Shown here one piece after another: positions 5,883-13,118 of a stretch of 15,208 nt of DNA. Both the position numbers and the translations under genes were made by a program. How positions within the stretch are numbered: position 1 is the first letter of the stretch; each line of letters begins with the position of its first letter. The stretch is from contig SLIW01000144.1 in the NCBI GenBank assembly GCA_007135435.1, positions 1 through 15,208 of the forward strand, in the 5' to 3' direction. Under the pieces are notes generated by a model. That model was given only the letters and a program-made list of their open reading frames with translations, searched no databases and was not told the DNA's origin. The stretch comes from Natronomonas sp. Lineage in GTDB: Archaea; Halobacteriota; Halobacteria; Halobacteriales; Haloarculaceae.

Positions 5883-5960
5883 CGAACGTTCAGGCGGTCA
5901 GCGAATTCCGAACATTCAGGCGGTCAGCGAGTTCCGAACGTTCTGGCGGTCAGCATGCAC
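5883..5960. repeat. Three 26-bp tandem units carrying GAACRTTC palindromes
   Basis: Units lie at 5883-5908, 5909-5934 and 5935-5960, each with cgaacrttc-n-ggcggtcagc. Each begins with the octamer GAACGTTC (perfect palindrome; 5884-5891 and 5936-5943) or GAACATTC (5910-5917). The boxes are exactly 26 bp apart, about 2.5 turns of DNA. The array ends 172 bp before the ligase-like gene. It could be an operator array or simply a minisatellite. Confidence 0.85.
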
Positions 5961-6078
5961 CATCGCGTCGATCCGTTGGCCCATGACGTGTATCGTGGGG
6001 CGACGCGGGAGTATCGGTGCGTGCTCTGTGGACGCCGGGAACTTACCAGAAGCGTCCAGATGGTCGAGTGTTCCTCGC

Positions 6079-6100
6079 ATAAGGGGACCAACTTATCCGC
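6079..6100 (+). promoter_or_regulatory. Putative promoter of the ligase-like gene
   Basis: The stretch holds ataag (6079-6083) and its inverse cttat (6092-6096) around an 8-nt spacer. The second arm (acttatcc) is the best TATA-like element, about 38 nt before the ATG at 6133, implying a short leader of roughly 10-15 nt. No strong ribosome-binding site is seen. Confidence 0.35.
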
Positions 6101-6132
6101 CACGAAGCCGAATCTGGTGACACGATCCCTAC

Positions 6133-7209
6133 ATGAAGAAGGCCATCGAGGTGGAGTACTGGGTCGTCGACGATGGAGGGGAGCTGACACCTCCGGGCCC
6201 ACTCACGGAGGTCTCCCAGTACACCGAGGAGGAGTTCGTGGAGCCGCTGTTCGAGCTCAAGACGCCGCCGTGCGAGAGCGTCGACGACCTCCGGGAAACG
6301 TTCCTCGAACAGCTGGACGAGGTCCTCGACGTCGCCGACCGGAGCGACAGGCACCTCGTCCCCCTCGGGACGCCGATCTACGGGGAGTCCGTCGAGCAGC
6401 TCGACGACGAGCGCTCGCGGATCCAGAACCGCGTCCTCGGCGCCAAGTTCGACTTCGCGAAGTACTGCGCGGGGACCCACGTCCACTTCGAGAAGCGGAA
6501 CGTCGTCGACCAGCTGAACGTCCTGATCGCGCTCGATCCGGCACTCGCGCTCGCGAACTCCTCGCCCTACTTCCAGGGTGAACGGATCGCCGACGGTGCG
6601 CGGGCGTTCCTCTACCGGAAGAAGGGCTACGAGGATTACCCGAAGCACGGCCAGCTGTGGGAGTACGTCGAGACGGTCGCCGAGTGGGAACGGCGGCTCG
6701 AGCACCGCTTCGAGGAGTTCAAGGAGGCGGCGATCGACGCCGGGATCGACGAGGCGAGGGTCGACGAATCCTTCTCACCGGACGACACGGTGTGGACACC
6801 CGTCAGACTGCGGGAGGAGATGCCCACCGTGGAGTGGCGCTCGCCCGACGCGACGCTCCCGAGTCAGATCGTCGTGCTCGTCGAGCAGGTCGACGAGATC
6901 CTGGAGGCGCTGCACCACACCAACGTCCGCCTCGGTGACGGAGCCGGGCGCGTGACCGACGACGCGATCACGCTCCCCGAGTTCGATACACTCTGTGACT
7001 ACGCCGAGGAGGCGATCCACGACGGTGTGACCTCCCAGACGGTCTCGTCGTACCTCGATCGGATGGGATTCGACGTGGACACGTTCGATCCGTTGACCCG
7101 AGAGGTCGGCCGGCGGCAGACCGTGACCCGCGCCGAAGCGTGCGAGATCAGGCTCGAGTACGGCGATCGGCTCCGTGACGACGTCGAGAGCCTCCTCGCG
7201 CGGGCGTGA
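6133..7209 (+). CDS. Glutamate-cysteine ligase (GCS2)-family-like protein
   Basis: Protein of 358 aa resembling the carboxylate-amine ligases of the GCS2/YbdK type found in haloarchaea. The acidic N-terminal strand IEVEYWVVD (5-13; E6, E8) corresponds to the metal-binding Gx(E)xE stretch of the family. VEPLFELKTPPCES (36-49) and GTHVHFEK (114-121; H116, H118) form further parts of the active site, and VEWRSPDA (233-240) matches the conserved C-terminal substrate-binding stretch. Members ligate glutamate to cysteine, and gamma-glutamylcysteine is the main small thiol of haloarchaea. This may be a paralogue of the main GshA with a different substrate. The ATG is chosen because the family sequence starts immediately (MKKAIEVEYWVVD). 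It stands alone, with tandem arrays on both sides; the next gene is convergent. Family membership is fairly sure; the exact reaction is not proven. Confidence 0.8.
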   Translation: MKKAIEVEYWVVDDGGELTPPGPLTEVSQYTEEEFVEPLFELKTPPCESVDDLRETFLEQLDEVLDVADRSDRHLVPLGTPIYGESVEQLDDERSRIQNRVLGAKFDFAKYCAGTHVHFEKRNVVDQLNVLIALDPALALANSSPYFQGERIADGARAFLYRKKGYEDYPKHGQLWEYVETVAEWERRLEHRFEEFKEAAIDAGIDEARVDESFSPDDTVWTPVRLREEMPTVEWRSPDATLPSQIVVLVEQVDEILEALHHTNVRLGDGAGRVTDDAITLPEFDTLCDYAEEAIHDGVTSQTVSSYLDRMGFDVDTFDPLTREVGRRQTVTRAEACEIRLEYGDRLRDDVESLLARA

Positions 7210-7214
7210 CGGAT

Positions 7215-7319
7215 CGGTGCGGAGCCATCCGCCATCGGTGTGGAGCCACCCACCGACGGTTCGGAGCCATCCGCCATCGGTGTGGAGCCACCCGCCGACG
7301 GTTCGGAGCCACCCGCCGA
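7215..7319. repeat. Five 21-bp tandem repeats after the ligase-like gene
   Basis: Units lie at 7215-7235, 7236-7256, 7257-7277, 7278-7298 and 7299-7319, with the consensus cggt-n2-ggagccaycc-n-cc. Units 2 and 4 (cggtgtggagccaccc) and units 1 and 3 (ending ccatccgccat) resemble each other most, which suggests growth by duplication of a 42-bp dimer. The array starts 5 nt after the stop codon. Confidence 0.93.
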
Positions 7320-7379
7320 CGATCGCCCTCGACTTCTCAGGGGTGACCGTCGTGAGTGGCCCCCGTGAATCCGACCCTG

Positions 7380-7401
7380 GACCGGGTCGTCTGGCCCGGT
7401 C
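7380..7401. terminator. Hairpin between convergent genes
   Basis: Perfect 7-bp arms gaccggg (7380-7386) and cccggtc (7395-7401) enclose an 8-nt loop. It is placed between two convergent genes, where either transcript could use it. No T-tract follows, so it may serve only as a processing or pausing structure. Confidence 0.3.
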
Positions 7402-7528
7402 GGCTCTCGTCCCCGCCTGGCCGCCGGCTTCGGTGACGATGCTCCCCGTGTAACAGGCAGAGACTGCCGCTCCTGCGGACGGGCACGATCCCCGGGAGGT
7501 CCGCGGGCTCGCCGAGCAGACCCCGGAG

Positions 7529-8278
7529 CTACGCCCGGAGGTAACTCCTGATGAGCCCGATCAGCACGCGAGCGAACTGCGTTTCGCCGCTCCAGATCGC
7601 TGTCTCCGACGCCCCGTGCGCGTTCTCACCGCCGAACACGCTCAGGAGCACGGTATCCCCGTCGACGACCAGCAGGCGTCCGGTGGTTCCGCCGGGATCC
7701 TCGATGGCGGGTTCGACGACGTCGATACCCTCGGCGTCGTCGAAGCGGTCCCGGACCGCCGAGTCGTGACTGATGACCGTCACTGACACGTCAGCTGTGG
7801 CCGCCTCGCGGAGGGCGGCGGCGGTCTCGGACCGCACCATCGAGACAGACGGGATGCCGACCAGGACCTCCCTGTCGGCGCCGCGGACGAGGTGTCGGAT
7901 CCTGGCGTCGATGGTTTCGGCGCCGGTGATCGTCCAGATGTCCTCTCGCTCCTCGTCCCCGGACCCCTCTGTGCGGACGCGCTCGATGTACTCGAAGGCG
8001 GTCTCCTGAGTCCGCTCGAACCGGTTCCGGAGCCTGGTCTTCGCCTCCTCGAGCTCCACCGGGCGGTACCGGATGGGGTCCGACCGCTGGACGTCGACCA
8101 GTCCCCGCGCCTCCAGCGACTCGGCGGTCGAGTACACCTGCGGGCGGGGGACGTCGCTCTCCTCGGCCACGTCCCGGGCGCTCCCGGAGCCGAGCCGCTG
8201 GAGGGCGATGAACACCTTCGCCTCGTAGTTCGTCAGCCCCAGCCGCTCCAGCGCCTCGACGGCCTCGCGTTCGTCCAT
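7529..8278 (-). CDS. TrmB-family transcriptional regulator
   Basis: Protein of 249 aa. Residues 1-75 form a winged helix: LGLTNYEAKVFIALQRLGSG, then the helix-turn-helix SARDVAEESDVPRPQVYSTAESLEARGLV. A coiled stretch (about 76-110) leads to a C-terminal TrmB-type sensor domain (about 115-249; DIWTITGAETIDARIRHLV ... REVLVGIP ... GGTTGRLLVVDGDTVLLSVF). Such proteins control transport or metabolic genes in response to a small ligand. It is the last gene of the exporter operon, separated from the exporter by a 22-codon mini-ORF whose TGA overlaps this ATG (TGATG), which implies translational coupling. It probably regulates the exporter and itself through the palindrome at the operon promoter; that target is inference. 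The start matches the usual family N-terminus, but an upstream copy of the same 5' sequence makes the start region unusual. Confidence 0.87.
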   Translation of the reverse strand: MDEREAVEALERLGLTNYEAKVFIALQRLGSGSARDVAEESDVPRPQVYSTAESLEARGLVDVQRSDPIRYRPVELEEAKTRLRNRFERTQETAFEYIERVRTEGSGDEEREDIWTITGAETIDARIRHLVRGADREVLVGIPSVSMVRSETAAALREAATADVSVTVISHDSAVRDRFDDAEGIDVVEPAIEDPGGTTGRLLVVDGDTVLLSVFGGENAHGASETAIWSGETQFARVLIGLIRSYLRA

Positions 8279-8346
8279 CAGCCCGTTCCCTCCACCGTCT
8301 CGACGGCCTCGCGTTCGTCCGTTCGTTCGTCCGTCAGTTCGTCCAT
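8278..8346 (-). CDS. 22-codon mini-ORF, duplicated start of the TrmB-family gene
   Basis: The frame begins at an ATG overlapping the exporter stop (TGATG, 8344-8348) and ends in a TGA overlapping the regulator ATG (TGATG, 8276-8280). The peptide starts MDELTDERTDEREAVE and ends TVEGTG. Its middle copies the regulator's own start (MDEREAVEALE), and at DNA level the stretch gacgaacgcgaggccgtcga is shared by both. It has probably arisen by local duplication and keeps the operon translationally linked. Whether the peptide has any function is unknown. Confidence 0.5.
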   Translation of the reverse strand: MDELTDERTDEREAVETVEGTG

Positions 8347-11300
8347 CAGTCAGTCCCCTCAGGTGCCTCCCGGCCCGACGCCCCGGGGACCTCGGACGCC
8401 GCCGGTCCGGGGACCGTCCCCGTCCCGGGCGGGCCGAGGTACCGCGTCCAGAGCACGAGGAAGCTCGGGAGCACGAACACGCTCCCGAGGAACGCGTACA
8501 GGATGGTGAGGCCCGTGATCACCCCGAACTGCTGCAGCGGCGGCAGGATGGCGAACGTGAGCACGCCGAACCCGCCGATGGTGGTCGCGGCGCTCCCCAG
8601 TAGGGCACCGCCGGTGCCGGTCACCGCGACGTGGAGTGCCTCCTGGACGCCACGTCCGCGACGGCGCTCCAGCATGTACCGCTCGCTCATGTGGATGTTG
8701 TAGGCGATCCCCAGGCCGACGGTCAGGCTGGTGATCGTCCCGGTCATGACGTTGAACGAGATCCCCAGCAGGTACATCGTTCCCAGGATCCACGCGACGG
8801 CGAAGACGATCGGCAGCAGGGTGATCACCCCGAGGAGGGCACTGCCATGCATCCATCGATAGCCAGCCATCAGGAACGCGAACACCGCGACGAGGGTGAC
8901 AAGCAGGCTCTGGATGACCGTGTCGAAGAGTTCGTTCTCGATGATGTGGAAGACGATGACCTGTCCGGTGGCGGTGGCCTGGAGGCCGTCGCCGTCGACG
9001 GACGCCGCGACATCGCGCATGTCAGCGGTCACGTCCCCGGCGGACGCCCCTCCCCTGACCGAGATCACCATGCGGACCGCCTCGTACTCGCCCGCCTCGT
9101 TCCGGAAGACGACTTCCGCGGCCGCCTCCTCGTCGGCCTCGAACAGCGCGTCGTAGACGGCCGTCACGTTCTCGTCGGGGATGCCGTCGCCGGTGGTGTC
9201 CGCGTCGGTGAACGTCTCGTTGAAGCTCTCGTTCCGGTCGGCGACCGCCTCCATGCTCGACAGCGGGCTGTCCACGTCCGCGCTCCCGTCCGAGAGCACG
9301 ATGGTAGAGTCCTTCGCGGCGGCCTCCCGCTCGGCCCCGTCGATCCGCACGAGGGTGCGGTCGTCGGTGACGTCCCCCTCGAGCAGGACCTGTGCCCGTG
9401 CGTCCTGCCGGAGGAAGTTCTCGTTGACGTACTGGAGGTTCGCCTTGGCGCTGTAGTCGCCGGGTGCGAACGGCCCCGGGAGGTCCTTCATCCACGCCGG
9501 CGGGTCGTCGGCGATGAAGTCCTCCTGGTCGAACGACGTGTCGACCTGGCTCGCGCCGACCACGCCACCAGCCGTGAGCAGCAGGGCGACGGCCACGACC
9601 GCCCACGGGACCCGCCCGGCGGCACGCTGGCCGACCGAGAGGAACGTGGTGAACGCCCCACCGCCCGTGCCGAACGCCCGCCTGCGGCGATCGAACCCGC
9701 GGGCTTCGAGGATCGCGTCGGTCTCGACCTTGAGCGCCGGAACGAGCACGCCGAAGATCAGGAGCGCCGAGGCGATCCCGAACGCGCTGGCGATGCCGAA
9801 CTGGCGGATCGGGGCGATCGGGCTGATGAGGTTCGAGAGGAAGCCGATCATCGCGGTCGCGGTCACCCAGATGAGCGCCAGCCCCACGCCGCCGAGCGCG
9901 ACGACCATCGCCCGGCGGGTCGATCCGCGATCGGGCCCCCGGTGTTCGCGATGGCGCATGAACACGTGGATGGCGTAGTCGATGCTCAGGCCGACCAGCA
10001 ACACCGGCACCGCGATCATCACGACGCTGAAGGGGATGCCCGCCCAGCCGATGAACCCGAACGTCCAGACCAGGACGGCGCCGATGCCCAGGACGCCGAG
10101 CGCGATGTCCAGCGGGTCGCGGTAGGCGACGGCCAGGACGAGCGTGACGAAGAGCAGTGCCAGGGGCAGGACGATCGTCAGGCTGTCGGTCAGCGACCGG
10201 TCCATCTCGTCGGAGATGATCCCGGAGCCGAAGACGAAACCGTCGTCGAACCGGTCGTCGACCAGCGAGGCCATCGCGAGCTGGGCGTCCACGATGCTGG
10301 CGGGTGCCTCGCCCTCGACACCAGTGGCCTCCGGCGACACCTGGGTCACGAACAGCATCCGGGCGTCGGCCTCCGTCGAGCCCGGCTCGAAGTCGGTCGG
10401 GAGGAAGACGAACACGCCGCTGTCGGCGTCCTCGCCGAGGGTCGACGCCACCTGCGCCTCGACCTCCGAGTCGTTCATCGACTCCAGCTGCTCGATCGCC
10501 TCCTCCGTCGTGAGGTCGAGCTCCGCGAGCTCCTCGTACGCCTCCTCGAGTTCCTCACCATGTTCCTCGAGCTCGTCCGCCCGCCGTTCGAGCTCGTCGC
10601 CCCGCTCCCCGAGTTCCTCACCGCGATCCTCGAGCTCGTCTGCCCGCTCCTCGAGTGCCTCCTGGCGCTCCTCGAGCGCGGCTCCGTCCGCGCGCAGCGA
10701 GGAGGCCCGGTCCTCCAGGCGCTCGCCGCTCGCCTCGAGCGCGGCCAGCTCGTCGGCGAACACGCCGACGGTGCCCGCCTCGAAGGCGCCCTCCAGCGCC
10801 TCGCCGACGGCCGCCTGCTCGGCGCGGACCTGGTTCAGCCCGGAGGTGGCCTCCCGGACGTCGCCGGCCGCGTCGCGATACTCGTCTTCCTCGGCGTCGG
10901 TCAGACCCGCGGTCGTGCTGGCATCCTCGAGGGCCGCGTCGATCTCCTGCTCGATATCCTCCGACTGCTGTGCGTACTCCTCGTCGGTCACCTCGCCGGC
11001 GGCGTACGACTGGTTGAGACGGTCGTACTGGGTCTGGAGTTCGATGGTCGCGTTCAGTCCGTCAGCGAGCGCCTGCCTGTCTGGGGGGTCGTCCGCGACC
11101 GCGACGCCGCGATCGTACGCGTCCTCCCGGGCCGTCTCGTTGGCCTCGGCCTGGCGCTCCAGCTCGACCTGCTGGGCCGTCAGGTCCTGGACCTCCCCGG
11201 CCGCCGCCCGGAACTGGGACTCCCCGTCGGCGTCGAGGTCGGCGTCGTCGCTGGCGTTCGTGAGCGCGGCGTCCGTCCGACTGTCGCGCTCTGCCTCGCT

Positions 11301-11984
11301 GATGGTACCCGCCTCGTACTCGCGCTGGATCGCTGCAACCTGCTCCAGGCCGCCCTGGAGGCTCACGATCCGCGCTTCGAGTGCCTCCTGTCGTCGCTCG
11401 AGTTCAGCGGCGTCCTCCCGGAGTGCCACCTGACGTCGTTCGAGTGTTGCAGCGTCCTCCTCGAGCTGCTCGGCGTCCGCCTCGAGGCTGTCGCTCTCGT
11501 TCTCCAGCTGCTCGACCTCGTCCTCGAGCTGCTCCGCCTCCGCCTCCAGTTCCTCGCTCTCGTCCTCCAGTCGCTCGCGTCGTTCGTCGAGCTCCGCCTG
11601 TCGCTCCTCGATCTTCGCCATCCTGGCGACGACCAGCGACAGATCGCTGAAGGGATCGTCCGCAAGTGTCTGGTTCACCGTCTCGTTCGCGCGCAACGCC
11701 TGCTGGAGCTCCAGGGTCGCGATCAGCGACTCCCGGTCGAGCACGTTCTCGTCCCGGATCAGGATCTGCGCCGTGGTGGTGTTGTCCTCGGTGACCCCGA
11801 AGTTATCATCGATGTACTGCAGCTTCTCCGCCTCGGGGCTCTCGGTCTCGAACTGCTCGAGCGACGTGTCCTGGTCGACGGCCGTGACGCCGGTCCCGAT
11901 CGCGATCGTGAGCAGGAGCAGCACCAGGACGACGGCCCGACTCCGCTGAGTGACGACGGCCAGGAATCGGTCGCTTGGTGACAC
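8346..11984 (-). CDS. MMPL/RND-superfamily exporter with a giant coiled-coil outer loop
   Basis: Protein of 1212 aa, larger than usual for archaeal MMPL proteins. It has two RND halves. TM1 (about 16-36) is followed by an outer loop of about 560 residues whose part 118-500 is Glu/Arg-rich coiled coil (LEERQEALEERADELEDRG). Next come TM2-6 (about 601-750) with GLSIDYAIH (D669), then TM7 (about 792-812), a second outer loop, and TM8-12 (about 1022-1180) with GLGIAYNIH, where Ala1094 replaces that Asp. The coiled coil has an internal duplication, REYEAGTISEAE (221-232) and QSYAAGEVTDEE (325-336). Residues 927-938 (DADTTGDGIPDE) resemble a thrombospondin-type calcium site. It likely exports a lipid, hydrophobic compound or envelope component by proton motive force; the substrate is unknown. 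The start is a GTG, with no ATG nearby that keeps TM1. It heads the operon with the TrmB-family regulator. Confidence 0.9.
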   Translation of the reverse strand: MSPSDRFLAVVTQRSRAVVLVLLLLTIAIGTGVTAVDQDTSLEQFETESPEAEKLQYIDDNFGVTEDNTTTAQILIRDENVLDRESLIATLELQQALRANETVNQTLADDPFSDLSLVVARMAKIEERQAELDERRERLEDESEELEAEAEQLEDEVEQLENESDSLEADAEQLEEDAATLERRQVALREDAAELERRQEALEARIVSLQGGLEQVAAIQREYEAGTISEAERDSRTDAALTNASDDADLDADGESQFRAAAGEVQDLTAQQVELERQAEANETAREDAYDRGVAVADDPPDRQALADGLNATIELQTQYDRLNQSYAAGEVTDEEYAQQSEDIEQEIDAALEDASTTAGLTDAEEDEYRDAAGDVREATSGLNQVRAEQAAVGEALEGAFEAGTVGVFADELAALEASGERLEDRASSLRADGAALEERQEALEERADELEDRGEELGERGDELERRADELEEHGEELEEAYEELAELDLTTEEAIEQLESMNDSEVEAQVASTLGEDADSGVFVFLPTDFEPGSTEADARMLFVTQVSPEATGVEGEAPASIVDAQLAMASLVDDRFDDGFVFGSGIISDEMDRSLTDSLTIVLPLALLFVTLVLAVAYRDPLDIALGVLGIGAVLVWTFGFIGWAGIPFSVVMIAVPVLLVGLSIDYAIHVFMRHREHRGPDRGSTRRAMVVALGGVGLALIWVTATAMIGFLSNLISPIAPIRQFGIASAFGIASALLIFGVLVPALKVETDAILEARGFDRRRRAFGTGGGAFTTFLSVGQRAAGRVPWAVVAVALLLTAGGVVGASQVDTSFDQEDFIADDPPAWMKDLPGPFAPGDYSAKANLQYVNENFLRQDARAQVLLEGDVTDDRTLVRIDGAEREAAAKDSTIVLSDGSADVDSPLSSMEAVADRNESFNETFTDADTTGDGIPDENVTAVYDALFEADEEAAAEVVFRNEAGEYEAVRMVISVRGGASAGDVTADMRDVAASVDGDGLQATATGQVIVFHIIENELFDTVIQSLLVTLVAVFAFLMAGYRWMHGSALLGVITLLPIVFAVAWILGTMYLLGISFNVMTGTITSLTVGLGIAYNIHMSERYMLERRRGRGVQEALHVAVTGTGGALLGSAATTIGGFGVLTFAILPPLQQFGVITGLTILYAFLGSVFVLPSFLVLWTRYLGPPGTGTVPGPAASEVPGASGREAPEGTD

Positions 11985-12020
11985 GTGTGGTGGTCTGGTC
12001 CGGGAGCGGGAGGTCGGGGA

Positions 12021-12050
12021 ACAGTACTGTCTGTATGTTCTTACATACAG
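12021..12050 (-). promoter_or_regulatory. Operator-like palindromes at the exporter operon promoter
   Basis: A perfect inverted repeat, ctgtatgt (12031-12038) and acatacag (12043-12050) with a 4-nt spacer, sits next to a perfect 10-bp palindrome, acagtactgt (12021-12030). It is the most AT-rich stretch near the gene; on the minus strand tgtatgtaagaa would act as TATA, with transcription starting about 12013 and a leader of about 30 nt to the GTG at 11984. This is a likely binding site for the operon's own TrmB-family regulator. Confidence 0.65.
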
Positions 12051-12256
12051 CGCCGCTTAGCGTTATCGATTGGAAGGATCGTGTCCCCCTCGGTCGTCGA
12101 TCGGACGGTCACCGGCGGGACACGCTCGGCATGCCTGGCCACTGTTTCCGCTGGACGGTGAGCACCGGGTCCCCCGTAAGCGCTGTCCCAGTTGGAGAAC
12201 TGATACCTAGGCCAGAAGGAGGACAGGCCACCGGGTTACGAGAAGGGTTGACGAGG

Positions 12257-13036
12257 TCAGAAGGAGAACAGGTCGATGCCTCCGGTGACGCCGATGACCT
12301 GGCCGGTGATGTAGCTGGCCTGCTCCGAGGAGAGGTACGCCACGAGGTGGGCGACGTCCTCCTCGCGACCCAGCTTCCGCATCGGGGTCGCCTTCGCGAT
12401 CCGGGCGAAGTGCTCGTCCACCTCCTCGAGCTGCTCGATGGGGAGGTCCGCAAGGGCGCCGACGACGATGCTCGGGGCGACGACGTTCGAGGTGATCCCG
12501 TGCTGGGCGCCCTCCAGGGCGAGGGTCTTCCCGAAGCCGATGAAGGCGGCCTTCGTCGCCGAGTACGACAGCTGGCCGAAGCCCCCCTGCCAGCCCGCCA
12601 TCGAGGACATGTTGATGATGCGACCCCATCCACGATCCTTCATGTTGGGATAGACCTCGCGGGTGACGTTGTACGCCCCCGTCAGGTTGATGGAGACGTC
12701 GCGGTCCCAGATCTCGTCGTCGAAGTTCTCCACGAGATCCCGGGCGTCGACCATCCCGGCGTTGTTGACCAGGACGTCGATACCCCTGGTCTCCTCCTCG
12801 AGGGCGGCGACGGTATCCGCCACCTCCGCACGGTCGGTGAGGTCGCACTCGACGGCGTGGGCGATGCCGCCGTACTCCGCTTCGACCTCCCCCGCCACGT
12901 TCTCCGCCGCCTCGGCGTTCACGTCGAGGACGACCACCTCGGCGCCCTCCTGGGCGAACACGCGGCAGTCCTCGCTCCCGATACGGCCCGCCCCGCCCGT
13001 CACGAGGGCGGTCTTGTCGTCGAGTCCGAAGTCCAT
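12257..13036 (-). CDS. SDR-family NAD-dependent dehydrogenase (FabG-like)
   Basis: Protein of 259 aa, a classical short-chain dehydrogenase. It has the cofactor motif TGGAGRIG (13-20), Asp38 at the end of the second strand (VVVLDV), which favours NAD over NADP, NNAG (91-94), Asn117, and the catalytic triad Ser145, Tyr158, Lys162 (LSYSATKAA). The ending ITGQVIGVTGGIDLF is typical of 3-oxoacyl reductase/3-hydroxyacyl-CoA dehydrogenase-like members. Haloarchaea lack a fatty-acid synthase of the bacterial kind, so a CoA-thioester or other hydroxy compound is the more likely substrate. The ATG at 13036 is chosen because the family sequence (FGLDDKTALVTGG) begins there and a TATA-like element lies about 30 nt upstream; the longer open frame to 13132 crosses that promoter. 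It follows the HAD gene by 82 bp on the same strand but seems to have its own promoter. Confidence 0.9.
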   Translation of the reverse strand: MDFGLDDKTALVTGGAGRIGSEDCRVFAQEGAEVVVLDVNAEAAENVAGEVEAEYGGIAHAVECDLTDRAEVADTVAALEEETRGIDVLVNNAGMVDARDLVENFDDEIWDRDVSINLTGAYNVTREVYPNMKDRGWGRIINMSSMAGWQGGFGQLSYSATKAAFIGFGKTLALEGAQHGITSNVVAPSIVVGALADLPIEQLEEVDEHFARIAKATPMRKLGREEDVAHLVAYLSSEQASYITGQVIGVTGGIDLFSF

Positions 13037-13060
13037 TGCGTCCCGCGTATCTCCGGGTCG

Positions 13061-13070
13061 CCGCATAAGG
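13061..13070 (-). promoter_or_regulatory. TATA-like element of the SDR gene
   Basis: On the minus strand this reads ccttatgcgg, centred about 30 nt before the ATG at 13036, which is the leaderless spacing. It lies in the 82-bp gap after the HAD gene, suggesting separate transcription of the SDR gene. Confidence 0.5.
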
Positions 13071-13118
13071 ATTTGGCCGGTGATCGGCGGCTGTGTATGG
13101 CCGGCGATTGCAGGCGCT

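Larger units (their letters stand above)
5678..6132. other. 455-bp gene-free region before the ligase-like gene
   Basis: It contains a T-tract just after the dehydrogenase stop, a 26-bp-period array (5883-5960), a possible broken CxxC peptide (5955-6083) and the promoter of the ligase-like gene. Open frames here run on into the shadow frame of the next gene and have non-haloarchaeal (Ser/Arg-rich) composition, so no intact gene is called. Confidence 0.6.
7210..7528. other. 319-bp gene-free convergent region
   Basis: It lies between the ends of the ligase-like gene and the TrmB-family gene. It holds the 21-bp array (7215-7319) and a hairpin (7380-7401). The rest is plain GC-rich sequence in which I see no gene. 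Confidence 0.6.

Noticed and set aside
8631..11981. A 1116-codon open frame on the plus strand
   Set aside because: It lies antisense to the exporter gene. High GC and the Glu/Arg/Leu-rich codons of the exporter keep this frame free of stops; its protein is Arg/His/Gly-rich with no recognisable domain.
12051..12256. A small gene between the exporter promoter and the SDR gene
   Set aside because: Only short frames without haloarchaeal composition or start signals are present in these 206 bp.
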